Of a DNA stretch of 42,819 nt, positions 15,399-23,644 are shown in pieces. A model generated the notes under the pieces. That model was not told where the DNA came from, made no database searches, and saw only the letters and a program-made list of their open reading frames with translations. The position numbers were made by a program, and so were the translations under genes. The stretch spans positions 1 through 42,819 of the forward strand of contig JAGCLA010000008.1 of assembly GCA_017647225.1 (NCBI GenBank). The letters run 5' to 3'. Positions within the stretch are counted from its first letter, which is position 1. The number at the start of each line of letters is the position of its first letter. This DNA comes from Bacteroidaceae bacterium. GTDB lineage: Bacteria > Bacteroidota > Bacteroidia > Bacteroidales > Bacteroidaceae.

Positions 15399-15929
15399 AT
15401 GAATAACGGAATGAAAGAAATGATTTATCAAAGCAATTCAACCCAAGAGGTATTGTATAGCGGAAGTTACAAAGACCACAAGTTTGCAATAGTATCTCAA
15501 GGAACACACCCTTGTGCATACATAGAGTGCAAGTTGAAAAGAACATTTGACTATGAAGATAGTTGTTTTTATAGTATTGATGTTCACGGTGGTTTGACTT
15601 TTTGCGATGGTGCTTATTGGGATAAAGAAGATAAGTCTATATATATCGGTTGGGATTATGCTCACTACAATGATTTTCACGGTTCTGCAATGTTCTATGA
15701 TAATTCGTTGAGAAAAGATGGAAGAATGTGGACTACAGCAGAAATTTATAAGAATGTTTGTAGTGCCATTGATGAACTCTTAAAGGTTGAAGAAAACGAT
15801 TGGAAAATGCAGACAAAGAACTTTCAGCAAGTCAAGGACAAAATGTGGGATATTATAAAGTCCGAGAATTTGATAGTAAACAACCAAAACATAGATTATC
15901 TTATTCAAAAAGTTTTTAAGGAGAATTGA
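15399..15929 (+). CDS. Conserved phage hypothetical between RecE and RecT
   Basis: A 176-aa protein with aromatic central motifs (YIGWDYAHYNDFHG, about residues 86-99) and MWTTAEIYKNV (about 113-123), and a helical C-terminus. I recall proteins with the GWDYAHY motif in many Bacillota phage recombination regions, without known function. Its position between the exonuclease and annealase suggests a recombination helper. An AGGAGG site precedes the ATG. Confidence 0.7.
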   Translation: MNNGMKEMIYQSNSTQEVLYSGSYKDHKFAIVSQGTHPCAYIECKLKRTFDYEDSCFYSIDVHGGLTFCDGAYWDKEDKSIYIGWDYAHYNDFHGSAMFYDNSLRKDGRMWTTAEIYKNVCSAIDELLKVEENDWKMQTKNFQQVKDKMWDIIKSENLIVNNQNIDYLIQKVFKEN

Positions 15930-15930
15930 A

Positions 15931-16596
15931 ATGAACGAAGAAAAGATTGAAAATGTGCAGAACGAGGAAAGCACAGAACTGACAGTAGTAGAGCCAAAGG
16001 TTGTACCGCAGGTTGCGAGTATGTGGAACAACACGAAGATGTTTAATATGTCCTATAAGATGGCTGGATTCCTTGCACAGAGTGACCTTATCCCTCAAGC
16101 ATACAAGGGAAACATTGGCAACTGTTTGATCGCCATTGACATTAGTAACCGCATGGGATTGTCCCCTATGGTTGTCATGCAGAATAGTCAAGTTGTTCGC
16201 GGAAAGTTCTCTTGGACAGGTAGTGCTTGCAAGGCTATGATTGACGGTTGCGGAAGATTTAGAAAGCCGACAGTTTATCGTGAGGTTGGCGAGAGAGGAA
16301 CAGATAGTTGGGGATTTTACCTTGAGGGAGAGGACAGATATGGAAACGTAGTCAAGGGAGTTACTGTAAATGTCGCCATGAGCAAGGCAGAAGGTTGGTA
16401 CAATCAAAATCCCAAGTGGAAGAGCATGACAGAACTTATGCTGAAATACCGCGCATCCGCTTTCTTTATGAGAACAGAGTGCGCCGCGCTTGCCATGGGA
16501 TTCTTGACGAGCGAGGAAAACGAGGATATTGCCTACGCGGATAAGACGAGTGGTGCGACTTTAAGTGAAATGTTGGATAAGGAAGGTGCAAACTGA
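15931..16596 (+). CDS. recT: RecT-family single-strand annealing protein
   Basis: A 221-aa protein with typical RecT features: NCLIAIDISNRMGLSPMVVM (about residues 65-84), an SWTGSACKAMI segment and the C-terminal NPKWKSMTELMLKYRASAFF (about residues 165-184), matching the PxW.-MpeLmlrYRAaafF motif of the family. It anneals complementary single strands produced by the RecE-like nuclease. Followed directly by an SSB-like gene, its usual partner. Confidence 0.88.
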   Translation: MNEEKIENVQNEESTELTVVEPKVVPQVASMWNNTKMFNMSYKMAGFLAQSDLIPQAYKGNIGNCLIAIDISNRMGLSPMVVMQNSQVVRGKFSWTGSACKAMIDGCGRFRKPTVYREVGERGTDSWGFYLEGEDRYGNVVKGVTVNVAMSKAEGWYNQNPKWKSMTELMLKYRASAFFMRTECAALAMGFLTSEENEDIAYADKTSGATLSEMLDKEGAN

Positions 16597-16985
16597 TGGG
16601 GTTCAGCGTTGGAAATTACTGTAAAATCAAAGAAGTAGTGGAAAAGCAACCTAATTACACGGTATGCAAAGTAACGATTACGAAGAAGAACAAGTTGACG
16701 AATGAATATGAGTTGCAGTTTTCGGCACATTGTCGGTTTGTAGGAAATGCACATAAGTCCGTACCGCTGAAAGACCAACGAATTAAAATCACCTCGTGCG
16801 ATGTCACCAACTGTTACAAGGATAAAGACGGAAATTTGCAGTTCACTAAAAATCCGCAGTATGTTGTGTTCGGTTATGAGTTGCAAGGAAGTCAAGGTGC
16901 TTCTGCTCCACAGTTCCACAACCCTTATGACAATGGCGTGAATTTTGAGGATTTGTCTAACTCGGAGGACTCGTTGCCTTTCTAA
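16596..16985 (+). CDS. ssb-like: Single-stranded DNA-binding protein
   Basis: A 129-aa beta-rich protein ending in an acidic tail with the tip SEDSLPF, the pattern SSB proteins use to bind partner enzymes. The body has an OB-fold-like strand pattern. The ATG overlaps the RecT stop, so RecT and SSB are coupled. It should coat single strands in replication and recombination. The OB fold is inferred from strand spacing, and the tail is seen directly. Confidence 0.75.
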   Translation: MGFSVGNYCKIKEVVEKQPNYTVCKVTITKKNKLTNEYELQFSAHCRFVGNAHKSVPLKDQRIKITSCDVTNCYKDKDGNLQFTKNPQYVVFGYELQGSQGASAPQFHNPYDNGVNFEDLSNSEDSLPF

Positions 16986-17013
16986 AAATTTAACAAAAAC
17001 TTTCAAGAAATCC

Positions 17014-17042
17014 TTGACAATCTCGAATAACTATGGTATAAT
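17014..17042 (+). promoter_or_regulatory. Consensus promoter for HNH endonuclease
   Basis: TTGACA (17014-17019), 17-bp spacer ending TGG, TATAAT (17037-17042). It lies right after the SSB gene and 31 bp before the homing-endonuclease start, giving that gene its own transcript. Confidence 0.9.
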
Positions 17043-17073
17043 AAATAAAAATAAACAAAAAGGAGATTATGCT

Positions 17074-17991
17074 ATGGATTATTCGGGATTTGTCTTTGGA
17101 GATATTAAGGTTCTCAAAAGAGCAGACGGAGATTTGGAAAAGTGCAGAAAATCAAGGTTGGAAAAAGGACGAACAACTAACCCAATTTACACTTGCGAAT
17201 GTTTGCTTTGCGGAACTATATTTGATCGTGATATTTATGCGGTTAAGAAGAACAAATTTCAAAACTGCGGTTGTCAGACCTTGCAATACGATTTGAAAGG
17301 AAAGAAGTTCGGAAAACTAACTGCTATCGAACCTCTTGGTCTTAACAAACACAAGGAAATGACTTGGAGATGTGTATGTGATTGTGGTAATGAGCACATT
17401 ACAACAAGTTATAATTTAAGAAAAGAAATATCTACACAATGTTTGGAATGCTCTTTCAAGCAATGTGCAGAAAAAAACAGGAAATATTATTTAACTCACG
17501 AAAGACCCGAACCATCAAATAAAGTTATAAATAGCACAAAATATCCTCTTATTACAAAAAGATTAAGAGAAACACATATAAATATGAAAACAAGGTGCTA
17601 TAATCCAAACTCATTGTCTTATTATAGATATGGTGGCAGAGGTATAAAAATTTGCGATGAGTGGAAGGATAACTTTCTTGCTTTTGCTCTTTGGGCATTA
17701 GATAACGGTTATAGAGACGATTTAACCATTGATAGAATTGATAATGATGGTGATTATGAACCAAGCAACTGTCATTTTGTAACCTATACCGAACAAGCAA
17801 ACAACAGAATAACAAGCACTCGTTTGGAGTACAACGGAGAGGTTGATACAATGGCAAATTGGTCGAGAAGATTAAATATTCCTTATCACTTTATTCAGTA
17901 CAGAAAAGACAAAGGGATATGTATGGAGGATATAGTCAATGAGTTTAATAATGGTGCAAGATGCGAGAGAAAAAAAATCGAAACACAATAA
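17074..17991 (+). CDS. HNH homing endonuclease with zinc ribbons and AP2-like repeats
   Basis: A 305-aa protein, start chosen at ATG 17074 after AAGGAG at 17060-17065. N-terminal CECLLCGTIF...NCGC knuckle (about residues 43-70), an AP2-like DNA-binding repeat (GKKFGKLTAIEPLG and W-C-CDCGN, about 76-110), a third Cys pair, then an HNH core (RCYNPN...YGGRGI...TIDRIDNDGDYEPSNCHFVT, about 170-245). Such free-standing endonucleases cut near their insertion site and spread between phages. It has its own promoter and overlaps the ERCC4-nuclease gene by 53 bp, consistent with insertion upstream of it. Confidence 0.8.
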   Translation: MDYSGFVFGDIKVLKRADGDLEKCRKSRLEKGRTTNPIYTCECLLCGTIFDRDIYAVKKNKFQNCGCQTLQYDLKGKKFGKLTAIEPLGLNKHKEMTWRCVCDCGNEHITTSYNLRKEISTQCLECSFKQCAEKNRKYYLTHERPEPSNKVINSTKYPLITKRLRETHINMKTRCYNPNSLSYYRYGGRGIKICDEWKDNFLAFALWALDNGYRDDLTIDRIDNDGDYEPSNCHFVTYTEQANNRITSTRLEYNGEVDTMANWSRRLNIPYHFIQYRKDKGICMEDIVNEFNNGARCERKKIETQ

Positions 17992-18424
17992 CATCGAGGA
18001 CTATTGCCGAGAACACAACATACCCATTGTGAGAAAAATGCTTGAGGTTGGAGATTACAGACTTGCTACCATAAACAACAAGGGGCAGATAGAGTACATA
18101 AACAACAGAGCACTTGACACCAAGGCTCTCGGCGTTCTTGAGCTTGCAAAGGACTTGTACCAAGACAAGAAATCGTTCAACAAGAAGTACCGCAAATGCT
18201 ACCAGCAAGGCATAGAACTTTATGTGTTAGTGGAGCAAGAGATAAAGTCGCTAACTGACATATTATCGTGGAGTTCACCGCATAGCAAGATAAGTGGCAA
18301 GATGTTGTATGATATGATTGACCGAGTGCGAAAGAGTTACGGAGTGAAATTCGTGTTCTGTCGCAAAGAAAACGTGGCACAGACGATTATCAATATTTTA
18401 TGTGAAAGTGAGAAAGTGAGATGA
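17939..18424 (+). CDS. ERCC4-type nuclease domain protein
   Basis: A 161-aa protein from ATG 17939, preceded by GGAGG at 17925-17929. The N-terminus has VQDAREKK (about residues 6-13) and the EVGDYRLA motif (about 36-43), the first acidic positions of an ERCC4/XPF-type nuclease, followed by KALGVLELAKDLYQDKKSF and a helical C-terminus. Likely to act on branched or flapped DNA in phage recombination. Its reading frame begins inside the HNH gene. Confidence 0.65.
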   Translation: MSLIMVQDAREKKSKHNNIEDYCREHNIPIVRKMLEVGDYRLATINNKGQIEYINNRALDTKALGVLELAKDLYQDKKSFNKKYRKCYQQGIELYVLVEQEIKSLTDILSWSSPHSKISGKMLYDMIDRVRKSYGVKFVFCRKENVAQTIINILCESEKVR

Positions 18425-18690
18425 CATACGAAGAAGCATTAGATTGGTGCGAACAGTTTATAGACAACCTTGTTTCAGCAAATGTTGACACTAAAAGGAG
18501 AACACTTGGACTTCAAGCAATGAAAAAATGCAAACAAGCCATTGAAAAGCAAATGCGCCGAAAGCCGATATATTGGAATAACAAAATGTATATATGTCCT
18601 AATTGCCACCGAGCAGAGTACATAAAGCAGAGAGATGGTCTTGATGTTTACTGTGGCGGTTGCGGTCAGTTGATAGATTGGAGCGAATAA
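18421..18690 (+). CDS. Zinc-ribbon protein
   Basis: An 89-aa protein with ATGA overlap to the previous stop. A helical N-terminal half is followed by CPNC and CGGC knuckles (about residues 59-62 and 78-81), the single zinc ribbon common in phage accessory genes. Function unknown. Confidence 0.7.
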   Translation: MTYEEALDWCEQFIDNLVSANVDTKRRTLGLQAMKKCKQAIEKQMRRKPIYWNNKMYICPNCHRAEYIKQRDGLDVYCGGCGQLIDWSE

Positions 18691-18847
18691 CACTCTCTCG
18701 CCTTCAACAACCCCCTTAAAATCGCATTAGAGGGTATAGGCGGTGTAGTTGTAGGGTAGGAAACAAATCGCCTTAAAACGAGTTTTTGGGGCATTTCCAA
18801 GCGCGTCTGATTTTTTCAAATATTTTCAACTTTTTTACTAAAACCTA
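18691..18847 (+). other. Non-coding spacer with short inverted repeats
   Basis: I see no gene here. CGCC/GGCG and CAAC/GTTG short complements and a CCCTT/GAGGG pair are scattered, but no strong terminator with a T-run is evident before the next promoter at 18848. Confidence 0.5.
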
Positions 18848-18876
18848 TTGACTTTATCCAAAAGGTGTGGTAGAAT
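18848..18876 (+). promoter_or_regulatory. Promoter of the replication operon / small RNA
   Basis: TTGACT (18848-18853), 17-bp spacer ending TGG, TAGAAT (18871-18876). Transcription should begin near 18883 and run through the folded element at 18896-18985 toward the replication genes. Confidence 0.85.
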
Positions 18877-18882
18877 AGGTAT

Positions 18883-18990
18883 GGTCGATATAGTATGACG
18901 GTGCTATCTCGGCATTAACTGAATATTATATTGACCAAGGGCGTATTGTATGCGAGTGCCGTCACACTCCGTACAGTACGCTTTTCAATT
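18883..18990 (+). ncRNA. Folded leader or small RNA with loop pseudoknot and terminator-like hairpin
   Basis: The segment downstream of the promoter holds a strong hairpin: 18941-18952 pairs with 18970-18981 (12 pairs, two G-T), a one-base bulge, then GAGTG (18954-18958) with CACTC (18965-18969), leaving the loop CCGTCA (18959-18964). TTTT follows at 18982-18985. The loop is perfectly complementary to TGACGG at 18896-18901, and the pairing extends to nine bases if the upper stem opens (18896-18904 with 18956-18964). The element can thus form a loop pseudoknot or an alternative antiterminator-like helix. It is either a leader controlling the replication operon or a terminated small RNA of about 100 nt. 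No RNA class is recognised. Confidence 0.65.
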
Positions 18991-19057
18991 TCAAAGAACA
19001 GAAAATGAAAAATAAGAAGAAAAACAAATTTAGGTTTTATGAAAAGGAGTTTCACTA

Positions 19058-19759
19058 ATGGCAGATAGAAGAATGTTTACTAAAAAGGTTTCCGATAGTG
19101 ATGCCTTCATTGAAATGTCCTCGGCGGCACAAGCGTTATATTTTCACTTAAACCAAGGTGCAGACGATGACGGGTTTAATAACCAAATACAGATCGCTAT
19201 GTTAAAAGCTCACGCAAGTCTTGACGATTTGAAAGTGCTTATGATGAAGAACTTTATTATTCGTTTTGACAGTGGAGTTATAGTTATTAAACATTGGAGA
19301 ATGCACAACACATTGAGAAAAGACCGATATACACCGACAAATTTCCAAGAAGAATTAAGCCTTTTGGGTATCAAGGAAAATGGTTCATATACGCTTGGTT
19401 GCCAAATGGTTGCCAATCGGTTGCCACAGGATAGTATAGGTAAGGATAGTATAGTAAAGGATAATAAAGAAAAAGAAAATAAAAAAGAAAAAACGCCGAG
19501 AGCAAAAAAAGAATTTGTACCGCCTACCTACGAAGAAGTGCTTGTATATGCGAAAAGCAGAGGTCGAGAGGATTTGGCACGAAAGTTTTTTGATTACTTT
19601 GATACAGGAGAATGGATAGACTCAAAGGGCAACAATGTGCGAAATTGGAAACAGAAGTTTATCACTTGGGAAAGCAACAATGAGAAAGGAGCAAACAATG
19701 GAGAAGTTAATGGCACTAATCAAACAGACAAAACCGAACTTATTGGAGAATATTGGTGA
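19058..19759 (+). CDS. Replisome organizer / DnaD-like replication initiator
   Basis: A 233-aa protein with AAAGGAG before the ATG. The N-terminal 110 residues have the winged-helix pattern of phage replisome organizers (DRRMFTKKVSDSDAFIEM, then SSAAQALYFHLNQGADDDGF, about residues 20-45). A lysine-rich linker follows, and the C-terminal region (VPPTYEEVLVYAKSRG, about 155-205) resembles DnaD/DnaB-like tails. It should bind the phage origin and, with the DnaC-like loader encoded next, bring the host helicase. The two genes overlap by 62 bp. Confidence 0.8.
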   Translation: MADRRMFTKKVSDSDAFIEMSSAAQALYFHLNQGADDDGFNNQIQIAMLKAHASLDDLKVLMMKNFIIRFDSGVIVIKHWRMHNTLRKDRYTPTNFQEELSLLGIKENGSYTLGCQMVANRLPQDSIGKDSIVKDNKEKENKKEKTPRAKKEFVPPTYEEVLVYAKSRGREDLARKFFDYFDTGEWIDSKGNNVRNWKQKFITWESNNEKGANNGEVNGTNQTDKTELIGEYW

Positions 19760-20504
19760 GTATAACCACGAAAAGTTCTTGCAAGACCAAGCAGACCGAG
19801 AAAATGCGGAAGAAGGAAACCTCAAGGGGATAGATTGTCCGAAGTGCAAAAATAGGGGTCATATATCCATTGTTAAAGACGGAGAGTTAATGTGGAAAAT
19901 GTGCGAATGTATGGGCGCGAGAAAATCACTTGAGCAGATCGAAAAGAGTGGACTTAAATCCTTGCTTGATGAATGTACCTTTGAGAATTACGAAGCAACG
20001 GAACAATGGCAGAAACACGCATTATCGTTGGCACAAAACTATCTTGAATATGGCGAGAATATGTGGCTTTTTTTCGGAGGACAAAGCGGAGCAGGCAAGA
20101 CTTTTCTATGTACCGCAGTTGCAGGTGAATTGCTAAAGCGAAATAATGCCGTTAAGTATATGATGTGGGATAGCGAAAGTAAGGCACTAAAGTCACTTGT
20201 CAACGATGCTTACGAATATCAACGCAGAATGGACGAATTAAAGTCAGTTAAAGTCCTTTACATTGACGATTTCCTCAAGGTGCAACGAGGTCAGCAACCG
20301 ACACCTGCCGACATTAACTTGGCTTTTGAGATTATCAACCATCGTGATGTCAAAAACTTACGCACTATCATTTCAACAGAACGAAGCATTGATGATATTA
20401 TTTCGCTTGACGAAGCTCTTGGCGGTAGAATTAACAGAAGGTCGAGAGGGTATCAAATGAATATCGCTTATGACAAAAACAAGAATTTTAGATTGAGAAA
20501 GTAG
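19698..20504 (+). CDS. dnaC-like: DnaC-like AAA+ helicase loader
   Basis: A 268-aa protein from ATG 19698 (AAGGAG at 19686-19691). A CPKCKNRG...CEC zinc knuckle (about residues 38-60) precedes the AAA+ core: Walker A GGQSGAGKTF (about 130-139), Walker B VLYIDDF (about 185-191) and a sensor segment near residues 220-250. It loads the host replicative helicase at sites set by the replisome organizer. Ends in TAG. Confidence 0.85.
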   Translation: MEKLMALIKQTKPNLLENIGEYNHEKFLQDQADRENAEEGNLKGIDCPKCKNRGHISIVKDGELMWKMCECMGARKSLEQIEKSGLKSLLDECTFENYEATEQWQKHALSLAQNYLEYGENMWLFFGGQSGAGKTFLCTAVAGELLKRNNAVKYMMWDSESKALKSLVNDAYEYQRRMDELKSVKVLYIDDFLKVQRGQQPTPADINLAFEIINHRDVKNLRTIISTERSIDDIISLDEALGGRINRRSRGYQMNIAYDKNKNFRLRK

Positions 20505-20511
20505 GAGAGAT

Positions 20512-21111
20512 ATGGAGCAGATAGATATATTGGATGAAACTATATGGAAACCTATTGTTGACTATGAGGGGTTATATGTAGTCAACAGATGCGGAGATGT
20601 TTATTCTATACCGAGAAAAATATGGAACGGAAAGTCATTTTTTAATTACAAAGGCAAGAAAATTCATTGTGTCCTAAACCACAAAGGTTATCCTTGCGTT
20701 TACTTATATAAAAACGGAAAAGACCACTATTGTTCAGTACACAGATTGGTTGCTATGGCTTTTATTCCAAACCCAAACAATTATCTTCAAGTTAATCACA
20801 TAAACGGCATAAAGACAGACAACAGAGTTGAAAACTTGGAGTGGTGTACCAACCAACAAAACCAAATACACGCTTGGAAAATGGGGTTGCAAAAAGTGAG
20901 TGGCAAAGCGGGCAGACCTAAAAGGGCGGTATTGCAAATAGAACCAAAAACAAAAAATATTATAGCAGAATACCCTTCAATAAGTCTTGCTGCACAAAAT
21001 GTTGGGTGCAAATCTCCAAGTCTTATAAGTGAATGTTGTAAAAAAAAATACGGAAGAAAAACAATAAAAGGTTATGAATGGAAATATAAGGAGGTGATAG
21101 CAAATGAATAG
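20512..21111 (+). CDS. NUMOD4 / HNH homing endonuclease
   Basis: A 199-aa protein with NUMOD4 (WKPIVDYEGLYVV, about residues 12-24), an HNH core (HRLVAMAFIPN...VNHINGIKTDNRVENLEWCT, about 78-112) and a NUMOD1-like tail (ISLAAQNVGC, about 156-165). It is a mobile endonuclease. It ends TAG, overlapping the first codons of the methyltransferase (ATGAATAG), and so sits exactly at the 5' end of that gene. Confidence 0.85.
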   Translation: MEQIDILDETIWKPIVDYEGLYVVNRCGDVYSIPRKIWNGKSFFNYKGKKIHCVLNHKGYPCVYLYKNGKDHYCSVHRLVAMAFIPNPNNYLQVNHINGIKTDNRVENLEWCTNQQNQIHAWKMGLQKVSGKAGRPKRAVLQIEPKTKNIIAEYPSISLAAQNVGCKSPSLISECCKKKYGRKTIKGYEWKYKEVIANE

Positions 21112-22780
21112 TCAGATCAGTATTTTTGACGGCTCAATGAAGTATGTAAATGACAAGCCTTTAAGATTGATTGAGCTATTCGGTTAGGGCGGCTATGGTT
21201 CACAAGCTCTTGCCCTAAAGTATATGGGTTATCCATTTGAGCATTGGAAATTAGCAGAATGGGCGGTCAAGAGCATACAAGCCTACAAGGATATGCACTT
21301 TCCCAATGATAACACAGATTACAGTTATGGAATGTCATTTGATAATGTGATTGACTACCTATTTGAACGTGGAATTTCGGCAGACTACAACAAACCTATG
21401 ACGAGAGAACAGATAAAGAGAATGGGTGAGATCAAGTGCCGTACAGTTTACAACAACATCAAAGCGACACACAACCTTGTTTCAGTTTGTAATGTCAAAG
21501 CAAAGGACTTGCATATAACCCATACTGACCGATTTACTTACTTGCTTACTTACTCGTTCCCTTGTCAAGACCTTTCAAGTGCGGGATTGTCAAAGGGTAT
21601 GGCTAAAGGCAGCGGAACACGAAGCGGTTTGTTGTGGGAGATAGAAAGAATACTTAAAGAGTGTGATGAACTTCCGCAAGTGCTTTTAATGGAGAATGTT
21701 CCCGAAGTCATAGGGCAAAAAAATAAAGACTCATTTGGGGATTGGATTGCTTTTCTTGATAGTATGGGTTACAAGTCAAAGTGGGAGATATTGAACGGAA
21801 CAGACTTTGAGATACCGCAGAACCGAAAGAGATGTTTTATGGTTAGTGTTCTTGGAGATTACTATTATGATTTTCCGCAGAAACTTGGCTGCACATTAAG
21901 ACTTAAAGATTTGCTTGAAAAGAATGTATCTGAAGAATACTATTTGAGCGATAATATCTTAAATTACTTTATTAAGCACACAAAAGAGAGCGAAGAAAAA
22001 GGCAACGGATTTAGATTTGAACCGACAAACTGGGATTGCATCGCAAAGTGTGTTACAACAAGAGCAGGCGGTAGAATGGACGATAACTTTATTGATGATA
22101 AGGTACATTCAGTTGTGAAACTGCCGCACGGATATTTCCCTGGCAGTATAGAAAGAAACGCTGAAGCATCTCCCACAATAGACACGGGAGTTGGAAATTG
22201 GCACACTCTTATTGGGGAAGAAACAATATCACATTGTGAACAGTTAGGCTACATAGAAAAAGACGGATTTAACGAAATGACCGGAAGAGTCTATGGCACT
22301 AACGGAGCAAGTCCCACGGTGCGAACATTCTGCGGTGGCGGTCAAGAAGATAACTCTATAAAAATGTTTCAATATCCAAGAGGGGCAAACAAGGGTGGAA
22401 TCCGTGATGTAGAGGCTTGTCCAACGATAACAACTTGCTCTTGGGAAAATAACTGTATGTTGGTAGAACCCCTTGCACTTAACGATACAGACCATCTGCG
22501 AGTATTTGATGCTTACCATGGAAGAGAAATAGACAATTCAAAATGTGGAACTATATGCACAAATTCTGGGTATAGACAAGCTGGGGTTTTTTGGGTTCAA
22601 AATAGTGATATGAGAGTTCGCAAACTTACCCCAAGAGAATGTTTTAGACTTATGGGAGTCAAAGACGAGGACTACGAAAGAGTTGCACATAATCAATCAA
22701 AGTCAAGCCTCTATCATTGTGCGGGCGATAGTATCGTGGTTAATGTGCTAATGGCGATATTCAAAGAATTATTTATGTAA
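21104..22780 (+). pseudogene. C5-cytosine DNA methyltransferase interrupted by TAG
   Basis: From ATG 21104 (AAGGAGG 12 bp upstream) the frame is open except for codon 28, a TAG at 21185-21187 inside the SAM-binding motif I (ELFG-stop-GGYGSQALAL). The rest, about 530 residues in the same frame, has the family motifs: PCQ near residue 152, ENVPEV near 196, IPQNRKRCF near 237, a variable target-recognition part, RKLTPRECFRLMG near 505 and AGDSIVV near 540. Initiation at the downstream ATG 21224 would omit motif I and be inactive. Other genes here use TAG as a plain stop, so it is probably a broken, toxic-mutation or variable gene. Suppression is less likely. Confidence 0.85.
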
Positions 22781-22792
22781 AGGAGAAATAAA

Positions 22793-23182
22793 ATGCAAAC
22801 CGAAAAGCAGAGGGAAAGATTGGTGGGGTTGTTGAAAGAAACTTTTGAATACACAAGGGGAACTTGCATAGACTTTGACGAAGCCGCAGAGATAAATGCC
22901 GACTACCTAATGTCAAACAATGTCGTGGTGTTGCCGTGTAAGGTGGGTCATACAGTATATTCATTTAGTACGGATTTTGGAGTAGTTTTGCCCTATCTTG
23001 TAGGAACTCTTAATATTGGCTATATGGGTAAAAGCGGAGTGTATTACAGTTACGAAGCGAATTGTAGCGATCCCGAAACAGATGAACTTTTGGACGAGAT
23101 TGACTTTGAAAGTGAGGATATTGGCAAAACCGTGTTCCTGTCGAGAGAAGAAGCCGAGAATGCGCTAAAGGAGAGAAAGTAA
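22793..23182 (+). CDS. Conserved phage hypothetical, 129 aa
   Basis: A 129-aa acidic protein. A helical start (TEKQRERLVGLLKE) is followed by a beta-rich part with LPCKVGHTVYSF (about residues 47-58) and a C-terminus (DIGKTVFLSREEAENAL, about 109-125). I recall this VGDTVY...IGKTVFLTREEAE pattern in many Bacillota phage proteins, all hypothetical. It follows the methyltransferase with a good ribosome site. Confidence 0.7.
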   Translation: MQTEKQRERLVGLLKETFEYTRGTCIDFDEAAEINADYLMSNNVVVLPCKVGHTVYSFSTDFGVVLPYLVGTLNIGYMGKSGVYYSYEANCSDPETDELLDEIDFESEDIGKTVFLSREEAENALKERK

Positions 23183-23184
23183 AA

Positions 23185-23442
23185 ATGAGTTATATTATTG
23201 CACAAAAAGAAGTAGTAACGAGAAAAGAACAAAAGTGTTTTGGGTGTGCGAGAACTTTTCCAAGAAATACGAAAATGCTCCGTGAAGCCGTAAAAGACGA
23301 TATTATATTTACTGCTTATATTTGCAAGACTTGTCAAGAAGTTATGAATGAAAGAAGCGGTGATGAGTTCTGTGAGGGCGATTTGTACGAATTAGCCGTT
23401 GAATATGAAAACGATTTAATGGAGAAAGCAAATGGAACTTAA
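23185..23442 (+). CDS. Small zinc-finger protein
   Basis: An 85-aa protein with CFGC and CKTC knuckles (about residues 18-21 and 48-51), a four-cysteine zinc site like those of phage recombination or transcription accessory proteins, and an acidic helical tail. Function unknown. Overlaps the next gene by 11 bp. Confidence 0.7.
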   Translation: MSYIIAQKEVVTRKEQKCFGCARTFPRNTKMLREAVKDDIIFTAYICKTCQEVMNERSGDEFCEGDLYELAVEYENDLMEKANGT

Positions 23443-23644
23443 AGTGATAACCTACGAAGAAAGCCGTTTGAGGTATTTTAAGTCGCAAAGAGACAGACAA
23501 GTGTCACGATATGAGCGCATCAAAAATTCAAGGGCGTTTAAGGAGTTGCCACCTTTTGAACAGAACTTGATGTTGAGCGAGATCGGTGAAAGAATTAGTT
23601 TTTGTAATGATGTTGTTGAAATGTTGGAGGATAAAGCGAAATGA
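23432..23644 (+). CDS. 70-aa helical protein
   Basis: Almost entirely charged helix with no motif. The start overlaps the zinc-finger gene and the stop overlaps the ASCH gene by 4 bp (ATGA), which supports it as a real coupled gene. Function unknown. Confidence 0.6.
   Translation: MELKVITYEESRLRYFKSQRDRQVSRYERIKNSRAFKELPPFEQNLMLSEIGERISFCNDVVEMLEDKAK

Noticed and set aside
21104-22780. Stop-to-sense recoding of TAG across the genome
   Set aside because: Several genes clearly end at TAG with a new gene starting there, and no suppressor tRNA with a CTA anticodon is present.
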